Below are positions 34,448 through 44,087 of a stretch of 64,000 nucleotides of DNA, piece by piece. Numbering within the stretch: position 1 is the first letter of the stretch; each line of letters starts with the position of its first letter. Where the stretch lies: contig NZ_FMVJ01000002.1 in NCBI RefSeq assembly GCF_900102135.1, positions 335,709-399,708 of the forward strand, given 5' to 3'. The position numbers and the translations under genes are program-made. This DNA comes from Microvirga guangxiensis (GTDB taxonomy: Bacteria > Pseudomonadota > Alphaproteobacteria > Rhizobiales > Beijerinckiaceae). The notes under the pieces are model-generated. The model was given only the letters and a program-made list of their open reading frames with translations. It was not told the DNA's origin and searched no databases.

Positions 34448-35149
34448 TTAGCCGACCCGATACTGGCGGGCGGGCTCGTTGGCGGTGAGATCCGCCAGAA
34501 CCGTCTCGCCGGCCACAGCCGTCTGGCCGAGGCCGACCAGCACCTGCGCGCTCATGGGCACATAGATATCCAGGCGCGAGCCGAAGCGGATGAGGCCGAA
34601 GCGCTCGCCAGTGCTCAGGGAATCTCCCACCTTTACGAAGGAGACGATGCGGCGCGCCACGAGTCCGGCAATCTGCACCACGCCAATGCGGGTGCCCGCT
34701 GTCTCGATGACCAGGGCATTGCGCTCGTTGTCCTCGCTCGCCTTGTCGAGCTCGGCATTGAGGAAAAGGCCCGGCGTATAAAGGATTTGCTCGATGCGGC
34801 CCGTGACCGGCGAGCGGTTCACGTGGCAGTCAAACACGTTCATAAAGACCGAGATGCGGGTCATCGGCTCAGGGGGGAGGCTGAGCTCGGCCGGGGGAAC
34901 GGCCGTGGTGATGAGGTTCACCCGCCCGTCCGCCGGGGAGATCACGAGGCCCTCGCGCATGGGGGTCACGCGCGGCGGATCGCGGAAGAAGTAGCACACC
35001 CACACGGTGAGGATGGCCCCGATCCAGCCCAGGGGCGACCAGAGCCAAGCCAGGACGATGGTCGCGAACAGCGCGATCAGGATGAAGGGATAACCCTCCT
35101 TGTGGATCGGGACGAAGATGCGGCGCATCGATTCCAGGATATCGGTCAT
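34448..35149 (-). CDS. psd: Phosphatidylserine decarboxylase, short archaeal-type
   Basis: 233 residues, membrane-associated, converts phosphatidylserine to phosphatidylethanolamine. The self-cleavage site is G190-S191 ([11 protein letters not shown]), where the serine becomes the pyruvoyl cofactor. Earlier conserved parts are SPADGRV at 71-77 and NVFDCHVNR near 104-112. Two hydrophobic helices lie at 22-55. The short form with GS instead of LGST is usual for alphaproteobacteria. The ATP-binding exporter gene ends 53 bases upstream on the same strand. Confidence 0.94.
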   Translation of the reverse strand: MTDILESMRRIFVPIHKEGYPFILIALFATIVLAWLWSPLGWIGAILTVWVCYFFRDPPRVTPMREGLVISPADGRVNLITTAVPPAELSLPPEPMTRISVFMNVFDCHVNRSPVTGRIEQILYTPGLFLNAELDKASEDNERNALVIETAGTRIGVVQIAGLVARRIVSFVKVGDSLSTGERFGLIRFGSRLDIYVPMSAQVLVGLGQTAVAGETVLADLTANEPARQYRVG

Positions 35150-35202
35150 TCGCTTGAAACCTTATTGAGTTTGCGAGGGGATGGCAGGAGCCGGCGCTCC
35201 CG

Positions 35203-37116
35203 TCAACCTGCCACGCTCTCCCCGGACCGTTCCTGCTCTTCCGTGCGCTTGAGCGTTTCGCGGGCCTGATCGGCCTCGCGCTGGCGATTCCACATGGACG
35301 AATAGACCCCGCCCTGCGCCAGCAGGCTGGCATGATTGCCCCGCTCCACGATGCGGCCCTGATCGAGCACGATGATCTCGTCGGCACCGATCACGGTGGA
35401 CAGGCGGTGGGCGATCACGAGGGTGGTACGGCCCCGGCTGACCCGGTCGAGGGCATCCTGGATCTCCTTTTCCGTAAAGGTATCGAGGGCCGATGTGGCC
35501 TCGTCGAGCACCAGGATCGGTGGTGCCTTCAGGATGGTGCGGGCAATGGCCACGCGCTGCTTCTCGCCCCCTGAGAGCTTCAGGCCGCGCTCGCCGACGG
35601 GCGTGTCGTAGCCTTCCGGCAGGAGCTTGATGAAGCGGTCGATCTGAGCAAGGCGAGCGGCTTCCCTCACCTCCTCCTCGGACGCGTCCCAGCGGCCGTA
35701 CTGGATGTTGTAGCCGATCGTGTCGTTGAACAGCACGGTATCCTGCGGGACCATGCCGATGATCTTGCGGAGCGATCCCTGCTGCACGTCGGCGATGTTC
35801 TGCCCATCGATGAGGATTCGCCCGCTCGTGGGCTCGTAGAAGCGGAAGAGGAGACGCGAGATGGTGGATTTGCCCGCGCCCGAAGGCCCGACGATGGCGA
35901 CCGTGTGCCCGGCCGGCACCTCGAAGCTCACGCCCTTCAGGATTGGGCGCTCCGGAATGTAGGAAAAGTGCACATCCTCGAAGCGTACGACGGCCTGCTT
36001 GACCTCAAGCGGCTTCGCCCCCGGCTTGTCCTGAATCTCGGGGTTGCGCTCGATGATGTTGAACATGTCGTCGATGTCGATGAGCGCCTGTTTGATCTCA
36101 CGATAGAGCATGCCCATGAAGTTCAGGGGGATGTAGAGCTGTACCAGCATGGCGTTCACGAGCACGAAGCTGCCGACGGAAACGCGCCCTGCCATGATGT
36201 CCCGCGCCGCGAGCACCATCACGACGCCCATGCCGATGGAGAAGATCACGGCCTGACCTGCGTTCAGCACGGCAAGCGAGGTGTAAGTCTGCGTCGAAGC
36301 CTTTTCGTAGCGTTCCATGGAGCGGTCGTAACGCGCGGTTTCGCGTTGCTCGGCCCCGAAATACTTGACCGTCTCGTAGTTAAGCAGCGAGTCGACCGCC
36401 TTGGTGTTGGCGTCCGTGTCGGAATCGTTCATCTGCTTGCGGATCGAGATACGCCACTGCGTCGCCTTGTAGGTATAGGCGAGATAGACCACCACCATCC
36501 CGAAGACGACGGCGGAATAGGTCCAGTCAAACTCCCAGGCGAGAAGGCCGAGAACCAGCACGAATTCGAGAATGGTCGGCACCAGCGTCAGCACCACGAG
36601 GCGCGACAATTCCTCGATGCCCTCGCGGCCACGCTCAAGCACACGGGTGAGGCCGCCGGTCTTGCGCTCGAGATGAAACCGCAGGGACAGCCGATGCATA
36701 TGCTCGAAGGCCTGGAGCGCGAGATTGCGCACCGCATGCATGGCGACCTTCGCGAACAGGCCGTCGCGCACCTGGGTCAGCACCGCCATGAGGATCCGGG
36801 TGACGCCATAGATGATGGTGAGAATGATCGGCGACTTCCACAGCCACGATCCGGCGGTGGCGGCCGCTTCCGTGGCCTGATTGCCGCTGCTGGTGACCGC
36901 CACGAGGGCATCCGTCGCCCATTTGAAGGCGAACGGCGTCACCATCGTCACGCCCTTGGCGACGAGGAGGAGCCCGAAAGCCAGAAAAACGCGGCGCTGG
37001 AGATCGGGCCGCCCTTGCGGCCAGAGATAGGGCCAGAGCTTCGTCCAGGTTTCGGCCAAGCCGTTAGCTTTGCGCACGGTGGCGCTCGTCGAGGGGACCG
37101 AGGCGGTGGGGGGCAT
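35203..37116 (-). CDS. Atm1/HMT1-type ABC exporter (fused permease-ATPase)
   Basis: 637 residues from ATG 37116. Six-helix exporter domain at about 45-345, ATPase at about 375-615 with Walker A GPSGAGKST, signature LSGGEKQR and Walker B ILVLDEAT. The linker EIQDKPGAKPL and the long second intracellular loop are as in bacterial Atm1, which exports glutathione-linked sulfur or metal compounds from the cytosol. It works as a homodimer. The C-terminal tail is charged. It sits between a LysM protein and psd in one leftward run; the substrate is inferred from family. Confidence 0.9.
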   Translation of the reverse strand: MPPTASVPSTSATVRKANGLAETWTKLWPYLWPQGRPDLQRRVFLAFGLLLVAKGVTMVTPFAFKWATDALVAVTSSGNQATEAAATAGSWLWKSPIILTIIYGVTRILMAVLTQVRDGLFAKVAMHAVRNLALQAFEHMHRLSLRFHLERKTGGLTRVLERGREGIEELSRLVVLTLVPTILEFVLVLGLLAWEFDWTYSAVVFGMVVVYLAYTYKATQWRISIRKQMNDSDTDANTKAVDSLLNYETVKYFGAEQRETARYDRSMERYEKASTQTYTSLAVLNAGQAVIFSIGMGVVMVLAARDIMAGRVSVGSFVLVNAMLVQLYIPLNFMGMLYREIKQALIDIDDMFNIIERNPEIQDKPGAKPLEVKQAVVRFEDVHFSYIPERPILKGVSFEVPAGHTVAIVGPSGAGKSTISRLLFRFYEPTSGRILIDGQNIADVQQGSLRKIIGMVPQDTVLFNDTIGYNIQYGRWDASEEEVREAARLAQIDRFIKLLPEGYDTPVGERGLKLSGGEKQRVAIARTILKAPPILVLDEATSALDTFTEKEIQDALDRVSRGRTTLVIAHRLSTVIGADEIIVLDQGRIVERGNHASLLAQGGVYSSMWNRQREADQARETLKRTEEQERSGESVAG

Positions 37117-37205
37117 GATCAGAGAATCCGAATGTACTATCGGACCCCGATATAAGGGATCGAGCACAGGAATTCACCCTGCCATGCCCGCAGGTCTAGC
37201 CAGAC

Positions 37206-38504
37206 TTAGTTGGTTTTCTGTTCCTGCTCGGTCGGCAGCACGAAAACTTGGCCAGGATAGATCAGGTTAGGATTGCGGATCTGATCCTTGTTCGCCCCGT
37301 AGATCACCGTGTAGCGGTAGCCCGCGCCATAGATCCGCTGGCTGATCCGCCAGAGATTGTCGCCCTTGGAGATGATGGCCGTGTTGATGTTGGGAATGAC
37401 GACCGTTCCCGCCTCCCCCGCCGCGGCGATCTGAGCATCGACGTTGGGCTTCTCGGCAGACTGCACCTGGATGGAAACATCGGGAGTGGCCGAGGCGACG
37501 GGGACTTCAGGCAACGCGGAGGCAACCTGCTCCGGCACGTTGAAGCCGACTTCGGCGCGGGACTTCACCTGCCCGGAAACCGGGTCCACGTCATCGAGCC
37601 TGATGCGGTAATCGCCCGGACGAACGCCGGAGCCGATCGAGAAGGAGACCTTGCCGTCTCCCCCTGCGCCGCCTGGAGCGATGAGGGTCTCATTGAGATA
37701 GAGGCGCACCGTCGCTCCCGGAGCCGAGAGCCCGGACACGAACAGCTTCCCGCTCTCCGCTTCCACGCTCACTATCTTGATCTCGGGACGTGTTGCGGGC
37801 TGAGCGGGGGGCTGCTGAGCAGGAGGTTCAGGATTGGCGCTGGCCTGCTGCTGCGGCTGAGGCGCAGGCTGAGCGGGCTCCTCGGGCTTCGCCGGCGGCT
37901 CAGGCTCCTTCTGGGCGACCTGCGGCTCAGGCGGCTCGGGATTGGAGAGAACCACCGTCGGCTGGTTCGGCGTGGTAAGGGTCACTAGGGGCCGCTTCTG
38001 GGCCGCGTCGATCACCACCGTTACGGTCTGGGGGGAACGCTGGCGCACGCCATCCGGAGCAATGGATTGCAGTGCTACCTGATGAGAACCCGGCGGAAGG
38101 GTCGGCGGCACGATGGCGAAGAGGCCGGATGCATCGGCCACGCCGCGGGCATGAACGTGATCGCCCCGCATCAGCTCGATGGTCGCGCCGGGAGCCGCGC
38201 GCCCGGCGATCACGCTCTCGCCATTGGGCTCCACGCGAACCAGATCGAAGGATGGCACGATGGAAGGCTCGGACGGCTTGGTCTCGGCGGCCTTGGGTTC
38301 CGGTGCCTTGGCTGGCGTCCCGGCTGCGGGCTTCTGCTGTGGAGCAGGCTGCTGAAGAGCGGCTTGAGGCGCAGGGGTCTGGCTTGAGGTTTCAGGGGTG
38401 CTGGGCCAGGCCCAGTAAAGGGCACCGACAAGAACTGCGACGACGCCTGCGGCGGCTGCGCCGAGGATCGCAATGGTTCCTTTGATTTCTGTCGCCTGAG
38501 CCAT
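37206..38504 (-). CDS. LysM-domain membrane-anchored protein with Pro/Ala linkers
   Basis: 432 residues from ATG 38504. One N-terminal helix at about 12-34 (AILGAAAAGVVAVLVGAL) anchors it with the body in the periplasm. Low-complexity Pro/Ala/Gln/Glu stretches (about 38-80 and 205-260) separate Ig-like or big-domain repeats (IVSVEAESGKLFVSGLSAPGA), and a C-terminal LysM is at about 385-430 (ISKGDNLWRISQRIYG). LysM binds peptidoglycan glycans. Related to rhizobial LysM 'nucleoid-associated-like' envelope proteins of unknown role. An upstream in-frame ATG (38558) is less likely. Confidence 0.87.
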   Translation of the reverse strand: MAQATEIKGTIAILGAAAAGVVAVLVGALYWAWPSTPETSSQTPAPQAALQQPAPQQKPAAGTPAKAPEPKAAETKPSEPSIVPSFDLVRVEPNGESVIAGRAAPGATIELMRGDHVHARGVADASGLFAIVPPTLPPGSHQVALQSIAPDGVRQRSPQTVTVVIDAAQKRPLVTLTTPNQPTVVLSNPEPPEPQVAQKEPEPPAKPEEPAQPAPQPQQQASANPEPPAQQPPAQPATRPEIKIVSVEAESGKLFVSGLSAPGATVRLYLNETLIAPGGAGGDGKVSFSIGSGVRPGDYRIRLDDVDPVSGQVKSRAEVGFNVPEQVASALPEVPVASATPDVSIQVQSAEKPNVDAQIAAAGEAGTVVIPNINTAIISKGDNLWRISQRIYGAGYRYTVIYGANKDQIRNPNLIYPGQVFVLPTEQEQKTN

Positions 38505-38634
38505 GCTGCTTTTTCTCAACCGCGGCACTTTCATGCATTTAAACCATTTATCTTTCAAAAGGCTACGGCCATATAAGGGAATCTGTATGTTTTATGATTC
38601 AACGCGGGAGGCTCCCCGCCTCCCCGGAACGCCC

Positions 38635-39243
38635 ATGTCAGAACTCAAGCCTATCAAATCAATCTGTGTTTATTGCGGCTCCGGCTTCGGAGACGATCCC
38701 GTTTTCGCTGAAAATGCGGCGGCATTAGGCCGTTACATGGCCGAGCAGGGAATCAGCCTCGTCTATGGTGGGGGCAACGTTGGCCTCATGGGCACGGTCG
38801 CCCAGGCAACGCTCGATAACGGCGGTTATGTCACAGGCATCATTCCCGATTTTCTGAAATCCCGCGAGAAGCTCCTCGATGAGGTGCAGGAAACCATCGT
38901 CGTGCCGGACATGCACACGCGCAAGCGCCTGATGTTCGAAAAGGCCGATGCATTCGTGGCTCTTCCGGGCGGCATCGGCACGCTGGAGGAGCTCGTAGAG
39001 CAGATGACATGGGCCCAGCTCGGCCGTCACACGAAGCCGATCCTCATGCTGAGCACGAAGAGCTTCTGGAAGCCGCTGCTCACCCTCTTCGCCCATATGC
39101 GCGACCAGGGCTTCATCCGTCCCGGCCTCGAGCTCAACTACCTCGTGGCCGAAAAGGTCGAGGACGTGATCCCGATGCTTCAGGACGCGGCGCGCCGCGT
39201 CGGCATCGTCGAGAATGCGGATCTCATCGAGTCCAAGTTCTGA
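38635..39243 (+). CDS. LOG family protein (TIGR00730, nucleotide 5'-monophosphate phosphoribohydrolase-like)
   Basis: 202 residues from ATG 38635, where SELKPIKSICVYCGSG opens the Rossmann fold. Family signature PGGIGTLEEL near 107-117 and YGGGNVGLMG near 43-52. LOG proteins cleave cytokinin or other nucleoside monophosphates to base and ribose 5-phosphate. A second candidate start, ATG 38587 with AAGGGA six bases ahead, would add 16 residues (MFYDSTREAPRLPGTP); its ribosome binding site is better, so the start remains open. The gene is divergent from the LysM protein. Confidence 0.88.
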   Translation: MSELKPIKSICVYCGSGFGDDPVFAENAAALGRYMAEQGISLVYGGGNVGLMGTVAQATLDNGGYVTGIIPDFLKSREKLLDEVQETIVVPDMHTRKRLMFEKADAFVALPGGIGTLEELVEQMTWAQLGRHTKPILMLSTKSFWKPLLTLFAHMRDQGFIRPGLELNYLVAEKVEDVIPMLQDAARRVGIVENADLIESKF

Positions 39244-39252
39244 AAAGAGAAC

Positions 39253-39702
39253 TCATCCTGCGCGGGACAGAAGGAGCCCGCCCAGGATAAACGCGATTGC
39301 CATGAGTCTTTGCCAGGTAATCGCCTGCACAGGCAGGCCAAAGCCTCCAACGGCGTCCAGGAGCAGAGCAGCAACTACCTGGCCGAAGATCAGCGCGGCC
39401 ACAGTGCTCATGGCGCCCAGTTGCGGCACTCCCCAGATGACGATGGCTACATAGAAAGCTCCCAGAACCCCACCGAGCCAAGCCCACCACGGGGCAGCGG
39501 CCATTGCGCCCTCCGCGGGCCATGAACCCCGAAGCAAGGCTATGACGGCGAGCAGAACGAAGCCGACTCCGAACGAAACGCCTGCCGCCAACAGAGGGTC
39601 TCCCAGCGCCCGGGCCAGCGATGCATTGATGGGGGCCTGCGCGGCCACGAAAATGCCGCCCAGAACGATCCCCAAGAGGGGAAGTAAAAGTGAGATGCTC
39701 AT
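39253..39702 (-). CDS. DMT-type transporter, DUF606 (YdcZ) family
   Basis: 149 residues, five transmembrane helices, single DUF606 unit; family members act as dimers of such halves. N-terminal SLLLPLLGIVLGGIFVAAQAP and ALGDPLLAAGVSFGVGF segments are diagnostic. Substrate unknown. ATG 39702 is followed by the helix; an ATG four codons earlier is possible, and both lack a clear ribosome binding site. It converges on the LOG gene with nine bases between, and the gap holds no clear terminator. Confidence 0.82.
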   Translation of the reverse strand: MSISLLLPLLGIVLGGIFVAAQAPINASLARALGDPLLAAGVSFGVGFVLLAVIALLRGSWPAEGAMAAAPWWAWLGGVLGAFYVAIVIWGVPQLGAMSTVAALIFGQVVAALLLDAVGGFGLPVQAITWQRLMAIAFILGGLLLSRAG

Positions 39703-39878
39703 GGGTTGTCTCATAATGGAGATGAAAGCCGCTCTTGATTGACGGTCAAGCGCCGTCCTCTTTCTGACAACGCGCATCAGTGCCGTCCCGAAGGCAGTCC
39801 CAGCACATGCCGGAAGCTCCTTCGAGATGCAGCCTTCAGTGGCCCGTCAGAATGACGGTTTGGATCCGCATAAAACGC

Positions 39879-41474
39879 TTAAAGCGTCGCCCCGCCTTTC
39901 AGCAGCTTGTAGATCATGGAATCCGTCAGGGCCTGGAACGAGGCGTCGATGATGTTGGCCGACACGCCGATGGTGGTCCAGCGTTCGCCCGTGGCGTCGG
40001 TGAATTCGATGAGCACGCGCGTCACGGCGTCCGAGCCGCCCTGATAGATGCGCACCTTATAGTCCACCAGCTCCAGATCCTGGATCAGGTTCTGATATTT
40101 GCCGAGGTCCTTGCGCAAGGCCACGTCAAGCGCATTCACGGGACCGTTGCCTTCGGCGGCGGAGATGAGAACCTCATCGCCCACGCGCACCTTCACGATG
40201 GCCTCCGAGGCCGTGACGAGCTCGCCCATGGCGTTGTAGCGGCGCTCCACATTGACCGAGAAGCGCTCTACGTCGAAGAAGGCAGGAACCTCGCCCAGCA
40301 TGCGCTTGACCAGCACGTAGAAGGAAGCGTCCGCTCCCTCGAAGGCGAAGCCTTCCGCTTCCTTGCGCTTCACCTCGTCGAGCACGCGGGCGATGCGCGG
40401 ATCGCCCTTCTCCAGTTCGAAGCCGCAACGCTTGAGCTCGGCGAGGATGTTCGACTGCCCACCCTGATCCGACACCAGCACCTTGCGCGCATTCCCGACG
40501 ACATCCGGCTCCACATGCTCGTAGGTGCGCGGGTCCTTGAGCACGGCTGAGGCATGGATGCCCGCCTTGGTCGCGAACGCGCTCGCGCCGACGAACGGAG
40601 CATGGCGGTTGGGCTGGCGGTTGAGGACTTCGTCCACCTGCCTGGACACATGGGTCAGCCCGCTCAAAGCCTCGTCCGACACGCCGAGATCGAAACGCGA
40701 TGCGTAAACATCCTTCAGCTTCAACGCACCGATCAGCGTGATGAGGTTGGCGTTGCCGCAGCGTTCTCCGAGGCCGTTGAGCGTGCCTTGAATGTGACGG
40801 GCTCCTGCCTCGACTGCGGCGAGCGAATTGGCAACCGCGCAGCCGCAATCGTCGTGGGCGTGAACGCCGAGATGAGCACCTGGCACGACCTTCGTGACGG
40901 ACGTCACGATCTCCGTCACCTCGTGAGGCAGGGTGCCGCCATTGGTGTCGCAGAGCACGACCCATCGCGCACCGGCTTCATAGGCCGTCCTCGCGCAGGA
41001 GAGCGCGTAATCCGGATTGGCCTTGTAGCCATCGAAGAAATGCTCGCAATCGACGATTACTTCACGCCCCTTGGCGCGCGCGGCCTCGACGCTGTCGCGG
41101 ATACCGGCGAGGTTCTCCTCAGGCGTCGTCTCGAGCGCCACCCGCACGTGGTAATCCCAGGCTTTCGCGACAAAGCAGATCGCATCGGCCTGCGCGTCGA
41201 GAAGCGCCGAGACGCCGGGATCGTTCGAGACGGAGCGCCCTGCCCGCTTCGTCATCCCGAAGGCCGTGAACTTGGCGTTCTTCGTACGCTTTTCAGAGAA
41301 GAAGGTGGTGTCGAGCGGGTTAGCGCCCGGATAACCGCCCTCGACGTAATCGATCCCGAGCTTGTCGAGAAGCGCTGCAACGGCGCGCTTGTCTTCCAAT
41401 GAGAAATCGACGCCCGTGGTCTGCGCGCCGTCGCGCAAGGTCGTGTCGAAGAGATAGACGCGCTCGCGGGTCAT
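39879..41474 (-). CDS. cimA: Citramalate synthase (DRE-TIM metallolyase)
   Basis: 531 residues. Condenses pyruvate and acetyl-CoA to (R)-citramalate, opening the threonine-independent isoleucine route. Catalytic TIM barrel at about 1-290 with DTTLRDGAQ near 10-18 and the metal ligands of HAHDDCG near 201, then a linker and a C-terminal regulatory domain (about 380-520). It differs from leuA by the YVEGGYPGANPLD stretch. AGGA lies nine bases before ATG 41474. The start overlaps the GNAT stop (ATGA). It is last of the cysS-GNAT-cimA operon. Confidence 0.92.
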   Translation of the reverse strand: MTRERVYLFDTTLRDGAQTTGVDFSLEDKRAVAALLDKLGIDYVEGGYPGANPLDTTFFSEKRTKNAKFTAFGMTKRAGRSVSNDPGVSALLDAQADAICFVAKAWDYHVRVALETTPEENLAGIRDSVEAARAKGREVIVDCEHFFDGYKANPDYALSCARTAYEAGARWVVLCDTNGGTLPHEVTEIVTSVTKVVPGAHLGVHAHDDCGCAVANSLAAVEAGARHIQGTLNGLGERCGNANLITLIGALKLKDVYASRFDLGVSDEALSGLTHVSRQVDEVLNRQPNRHAPFVGASAFATKAGIHASAVLKDPRTYEHVEPDVVGNARKVLVSDQGGQSNILAELKRCGFELEKGDPRIARVLDEVKRKEAEGFAFEGADASFYVLVKRMLGEVPAFFDVERFSVNVERRYNAMGELVTASEAIVKVRVGDEVLISAAEGNGPVNALDVALRKDLGKYQNLIQDLELVDYKVRIYQGGSDAVTRVLIEFTDATGERWTTIGVSANIIDASFQALTDSMIYKLLKGGATL

Positions 41475-41980
41475 GATGACAACTTCCTGTCCTCGGCGGA
41501 TGCGAGGCGCTTTTCCATGGTGGTGGTGCCGAGCCACTCGTCTCCGAGAGACAAGGTGTTGCGGCGTTGCGGCTGGAAGCCCTGCTTCTGGAAGAAGGGC
41601 TGGGCGTTGTCGCTCACCTCTGCCACGAGGCGCGACGCGCCGCGCGCGGTGGCGAGCTTCTCCACCGCGTCATAGAGCATGGTGCCGATCCCCTGCCCCG
41701 CCACGGCGGGATGCACATGGAAGAGCTCGATCAGCTCGTTGTCTTTCAAGGCAATGAAACCGACAGCGGAACCTTCAAGCGTCGCGATGAGCGTGAGATC
41801 CTTCGTCAGCTTCTGGGCAAAGTCCGCATCGTCGGCCTGCATCATCCAGGCTTCCTGCTGCGCCTCGCTGTAATCCTCTCCCGTCAACTCTTCGATGCTC
41901 GCCTGAAAGATTTCGACGAGCGCTGGCATGTCGGCGGGAAGAAAGGGACGAAGCCCAGGCTTCGGCAATGACTGTCCCAT
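41471..41980 (-). CDS. GNAT family N-acetyltransferase
   Basis: 169 residues from ATG 41980; its A overlaps the cysS stop. The acetyl-CoA loop is at about 93-104 (HPAVAGQGIGTML), followed by the helix of motif A and the aromatic FFQKQGFQPQRRN region near 132. Members acetylate proteins, amino acids or small amines. Translational coupling to cysS and cimA suggests co-expression, but no direct link to their chemistry is visible. Substrate unknown. Confidence 0.87.
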   Translation of the reverse strand: MGQSLPKPGLRPFLPADMPALVEIFQASIEELTGEDYSEAQQEAWMMQADDADFAQKLTKDLTLIATLEGSAVGFIALKDNELIELFHVHPAVAGQGIGTMLYDAVEKLATARGASRLVAEVSDNAQPFFQKQGFQPQRRNTLSLGDEWLGTTTMEKRLASAEDRKLSS

Positions 41981-43449
41981 CAGCGTGCAACCTCCCAAGT
42001 GGTGGTGCCGTCCTTGTTGTCCTTCACCACGACATTCAACGCCGCGAGTTCGTCGCGAATGCGGTCGGACTCAGCCCAGTTTTTCGATGCCCGCGCCTCT
42101 TTGCGGGCGGCGATCAAGCCTTCGACCACAGCGGGATCGACGGAAAGCGAGGCTTGCTTACGCGCCTTCCATGCCTCAGCCCCTTCGGCCAGAAAGCCCA
42201 TGGCGCGCAGGTTCGCACCGAGTTCCTCATGTGCCCCCTGCCCGTCCAAAGCATGGAGCTCGGCCAGCATCTTCGGCGTGTTGAGATCGTCCGCGAGAGC
42301 CTCGACGACCTGCTCGGAGAGACGTGCAGCATCGCCATGGCCCGCAAGGTCGTACCAACGGTCAAGGGTCTTCTGGCTTTCCTCAAGTCCCTTCGCCGTC
42401 CAGTCGATGGGCTGGCGGTAATGGGTGCGCAGCATGTTGAAGCGCAAAACCTCGCCCGGCCAGTCTTTCAGCAGATCGTGGATGGTGAAGAAGTTGCCGA
42501 GCGACTTCGACATCTTCTCGCCTTCCACCTGCAGGAAGCCGTTGTGCATCCAGACATTGGCCATCCGCGGCGTGTCGAACGCGCAGCAGCTCTGCGCGAT
42601 CTCGTTCTCGTGGTGCGGGAACACGAGGTCGATGCCGCCACCGTGGATGTCGAAGATCTCGCGCTCGGTCGGGTCGCTGCAGGTGAGACGGTTCTCGAAG
42701 GCCTGGATCAGGTGCTTCCACGACATGGCGGAGCACTCGATATGCCAGCCGGGACGGCCCGGTGTCTTGATGCCTGCTGGCGAGGGCCAGGATGGATCGT
42801 TCGGGCCGGACGGCTTCCAGAGAACGAAATCCATGGGGTCGCGCTTGTAGGGCGCCACATCCACGCGGGCGCCGGAAAGCAACTCGTCGAGGGAACGCTT
42901 CGAGAAGGCGCCGTATTGCGGCACGCCGGAGAGCTTCTGCATGCCCGACACCGAGAAGAGCACATGCTCCTCGGCCACATAGGCGGTCCCCCGCTCGATG
43001 AGACGCTCGATGATCATGCGCATCTCGTCGATATGCTCGGTCGCCCTAGGCTCGACGAAGCTCGGCCGCTGCCCGGGAAGGTTCACGTCCTCCGGCATCA
43101 GGACGCCGAGGGCGCGGATGTCGGCGTGGAACTGTTCCTCGGTTTTCCGGGTCACTTCCCGGATGGCGTCGTTGTGGGGCAGGTCCGGGTAATCGCGAGC
43201 GGCGCGGGCGTTAATCTTGTCGTCCACATCCGTGATGTTGCGCACATACGTCACGCTTTCCGTGCCGTACACATGTCTCAACAGACGGAACAGAAGGTCG
43301 AAGACGATGATGGGGCGGGCGTTGCCGATATGGGCGTAGTCGTAAACCGTGGGGCCGCAGACATACATGCGCACACCCGTAGGATCGATCGGGACGAAGG
43401 CGTCCTTCGACCGGGTAAGCGTGTTGTAGAGTTTCAGCTGGGGCGCCAT
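41980..43449 (-). CDS. cysS: Cysteinyl-tRNA synthetase
   Basis: 489-residue class I synthetase charging tRNA-Cys. HIGH-type motif HIGN at 40-43, KMSKS at 312-316. Zinc ligand C31 ([12 protein letters not shown]) and C239 (WHIECS), with the [10 protein letters not shown] helix at 279-288. The C-terminal DALR-like anticodon domain begins near 385. ATG 43449 opens with [11 protein letters not shown] as is usual. First gene of the operon with a GNAT enzyme and cimA. Confidence 0.97.
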   Translation of the reverse strand: MAPQLKLYNTLTRSKDAFVPIDPTGVRMYVCGPTVYDYAHIGNARPIIVFDLLFRLLRHVYGTESVTYVRNITDVDDKINARAARDYPDLPHNDAIREVTRKTEEQFHADIRALGVLMPEDVNLPGQRPSFVEPRATEHIDEMRMIIERLIERGTAYVAEEHVLFSVSGMQKLSGVPQYGAFSKRSLDELLSGARVDVAPYKRDPMDFVLWKPSGPNDPSWPSPAGIKTPGRPGWHIECSAMSWKHLIQAFENRLTCSDPTEREIFDIHGGGIDLVFPHHENEIAQSCCAFDTPRMANVWMHNGFLQVEGEKMSKSLGNFFTIHDLLKDWPGEVLRFNMLRTHYRQPIDWTAKGLEESQKTLDRWYDLAGHGDAARLSEQVVEALADDLNTPKMLAELHALDGQGAHEELGANLRAMGFLAEGAEAWKARKQASLSVDPAVVEGLIAARKEARASKNWAESDRIRDELAALNVVVKDNKDGTTTWEVAR

Positions 43450-43686
43450 GAAACCAAGTCCCTATCAGGCCACGAGGCCGGAGATTGGTTTCATTCTTGG
43501 AATGAGAACGAGACGGCTCCAGCCAGCGTGGGTCGCTAGCCGCAAATAATCCCGGAAATGAGGATCGTTGCCGTGTTCATGAAACAATCAATGCCTCGTC
43601 CGCTGGCAGGCGTCAAGGTTCCCATGCTGGTTAGCACAGTTGATTTGCAGGCATGCAAGAAACGTGTCTTTACCAAACCCGTTAGA

Positions 43687-43718
43687 GCTTTATTCACGGG
43701 GTTCCGTGACAATAAAGC
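43687..43718 (+). promoter_or_regulatory. Bulged hairpin 26 bases before a secreted-protein gene
   Basis: GCTTTATT-CACGG, loop GGTT, CCGTG-AC-AATAAAGC: 13 paired bases with a two-base bulge. No T-run follows, so a terminator is unlikely. Could be a palindromic operator or a 5' leader structure for the gene at 43744. Confidence 0.45.
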
Positions 43719-43743
43719 ACGAGTTCAATTGATGAGGTTTTCT

Positions 43744-44067
43744 ATGCGCCGCGCATTCACCATGCTCGGATTGAGTACTGCTGCGTTCATTGGGGCAGCG
43801 TCTCTCACCCTGCTTCCCGGCGGCACTCAAGCCTCATCGTCCGAAGCGACCTTCCTGGTCCCCGCAGCCGATGGTTACGGCGTCGCGGAATGCCTCATCT
43901 CAAACCAGCCTTGTGGCCAAGTTGTGGCCAATACTTGGTGCGAGGCTCAGGGCTACGCCAAGGCAGTATCGTTCCGCCAGATTGACGCCGAGACGACGGG
44001 CTCGATCCAGAAGGTGTCCATGGCAGCACCGGAAGATCGTCCGATCTCGATCACCTGCTCGAACTGA
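43744..44067 (+). CDS. Small secreted cysteine-containing protein, unknown function
   Basis: 107 residues from ATG 43744, with GAGG six bases ahead; longer in-frame starts back to 43558 are not supported. Signal peptide (MRRAFTMLGLSTAAF to TQAS), then a compact domain with four cysteines (ECLISNQPCGQ, NTWCEAQGY, SITCSN) that could form two disulfides in the periplasm. The pattern is familiar from Methylobacteriaceae hypothetical proteins, but I cannot name a family. It is divergent from cysS and preceded by a hairpin at 43687. Confidence 0.7.
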   Translation: MRRAFTMLGLSTAAFIGAASLTLLPGGTQASSSEATFLVPAADGYGVAECLISNQPCGQVVANTWCEAQGYAKAVSFRQIDAETTGSIQKVSMAAPEDRPISITCSN

Positions 44068-44087
44068 GAGCGTTAAGCCGCCCTACC

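Noticed and set aside
35905-37155. 416-codon open frame on the plus strand
   Set aside because: Antisense to the ABC exporter; no recognisable protein features.
39733-39755. TTGATTGACGGTCAA upstream of the DUF606 gene
   Set aside because: It resembles an FNR box but the half-sites are 7 bases apart instead of 6, and the gene has no low-oxygen context.
41968-43539. 523-codon open frame on the plus strand
   Set aside because: Antisense to cysS, whose HIGH and KMSKS motifs are certain.
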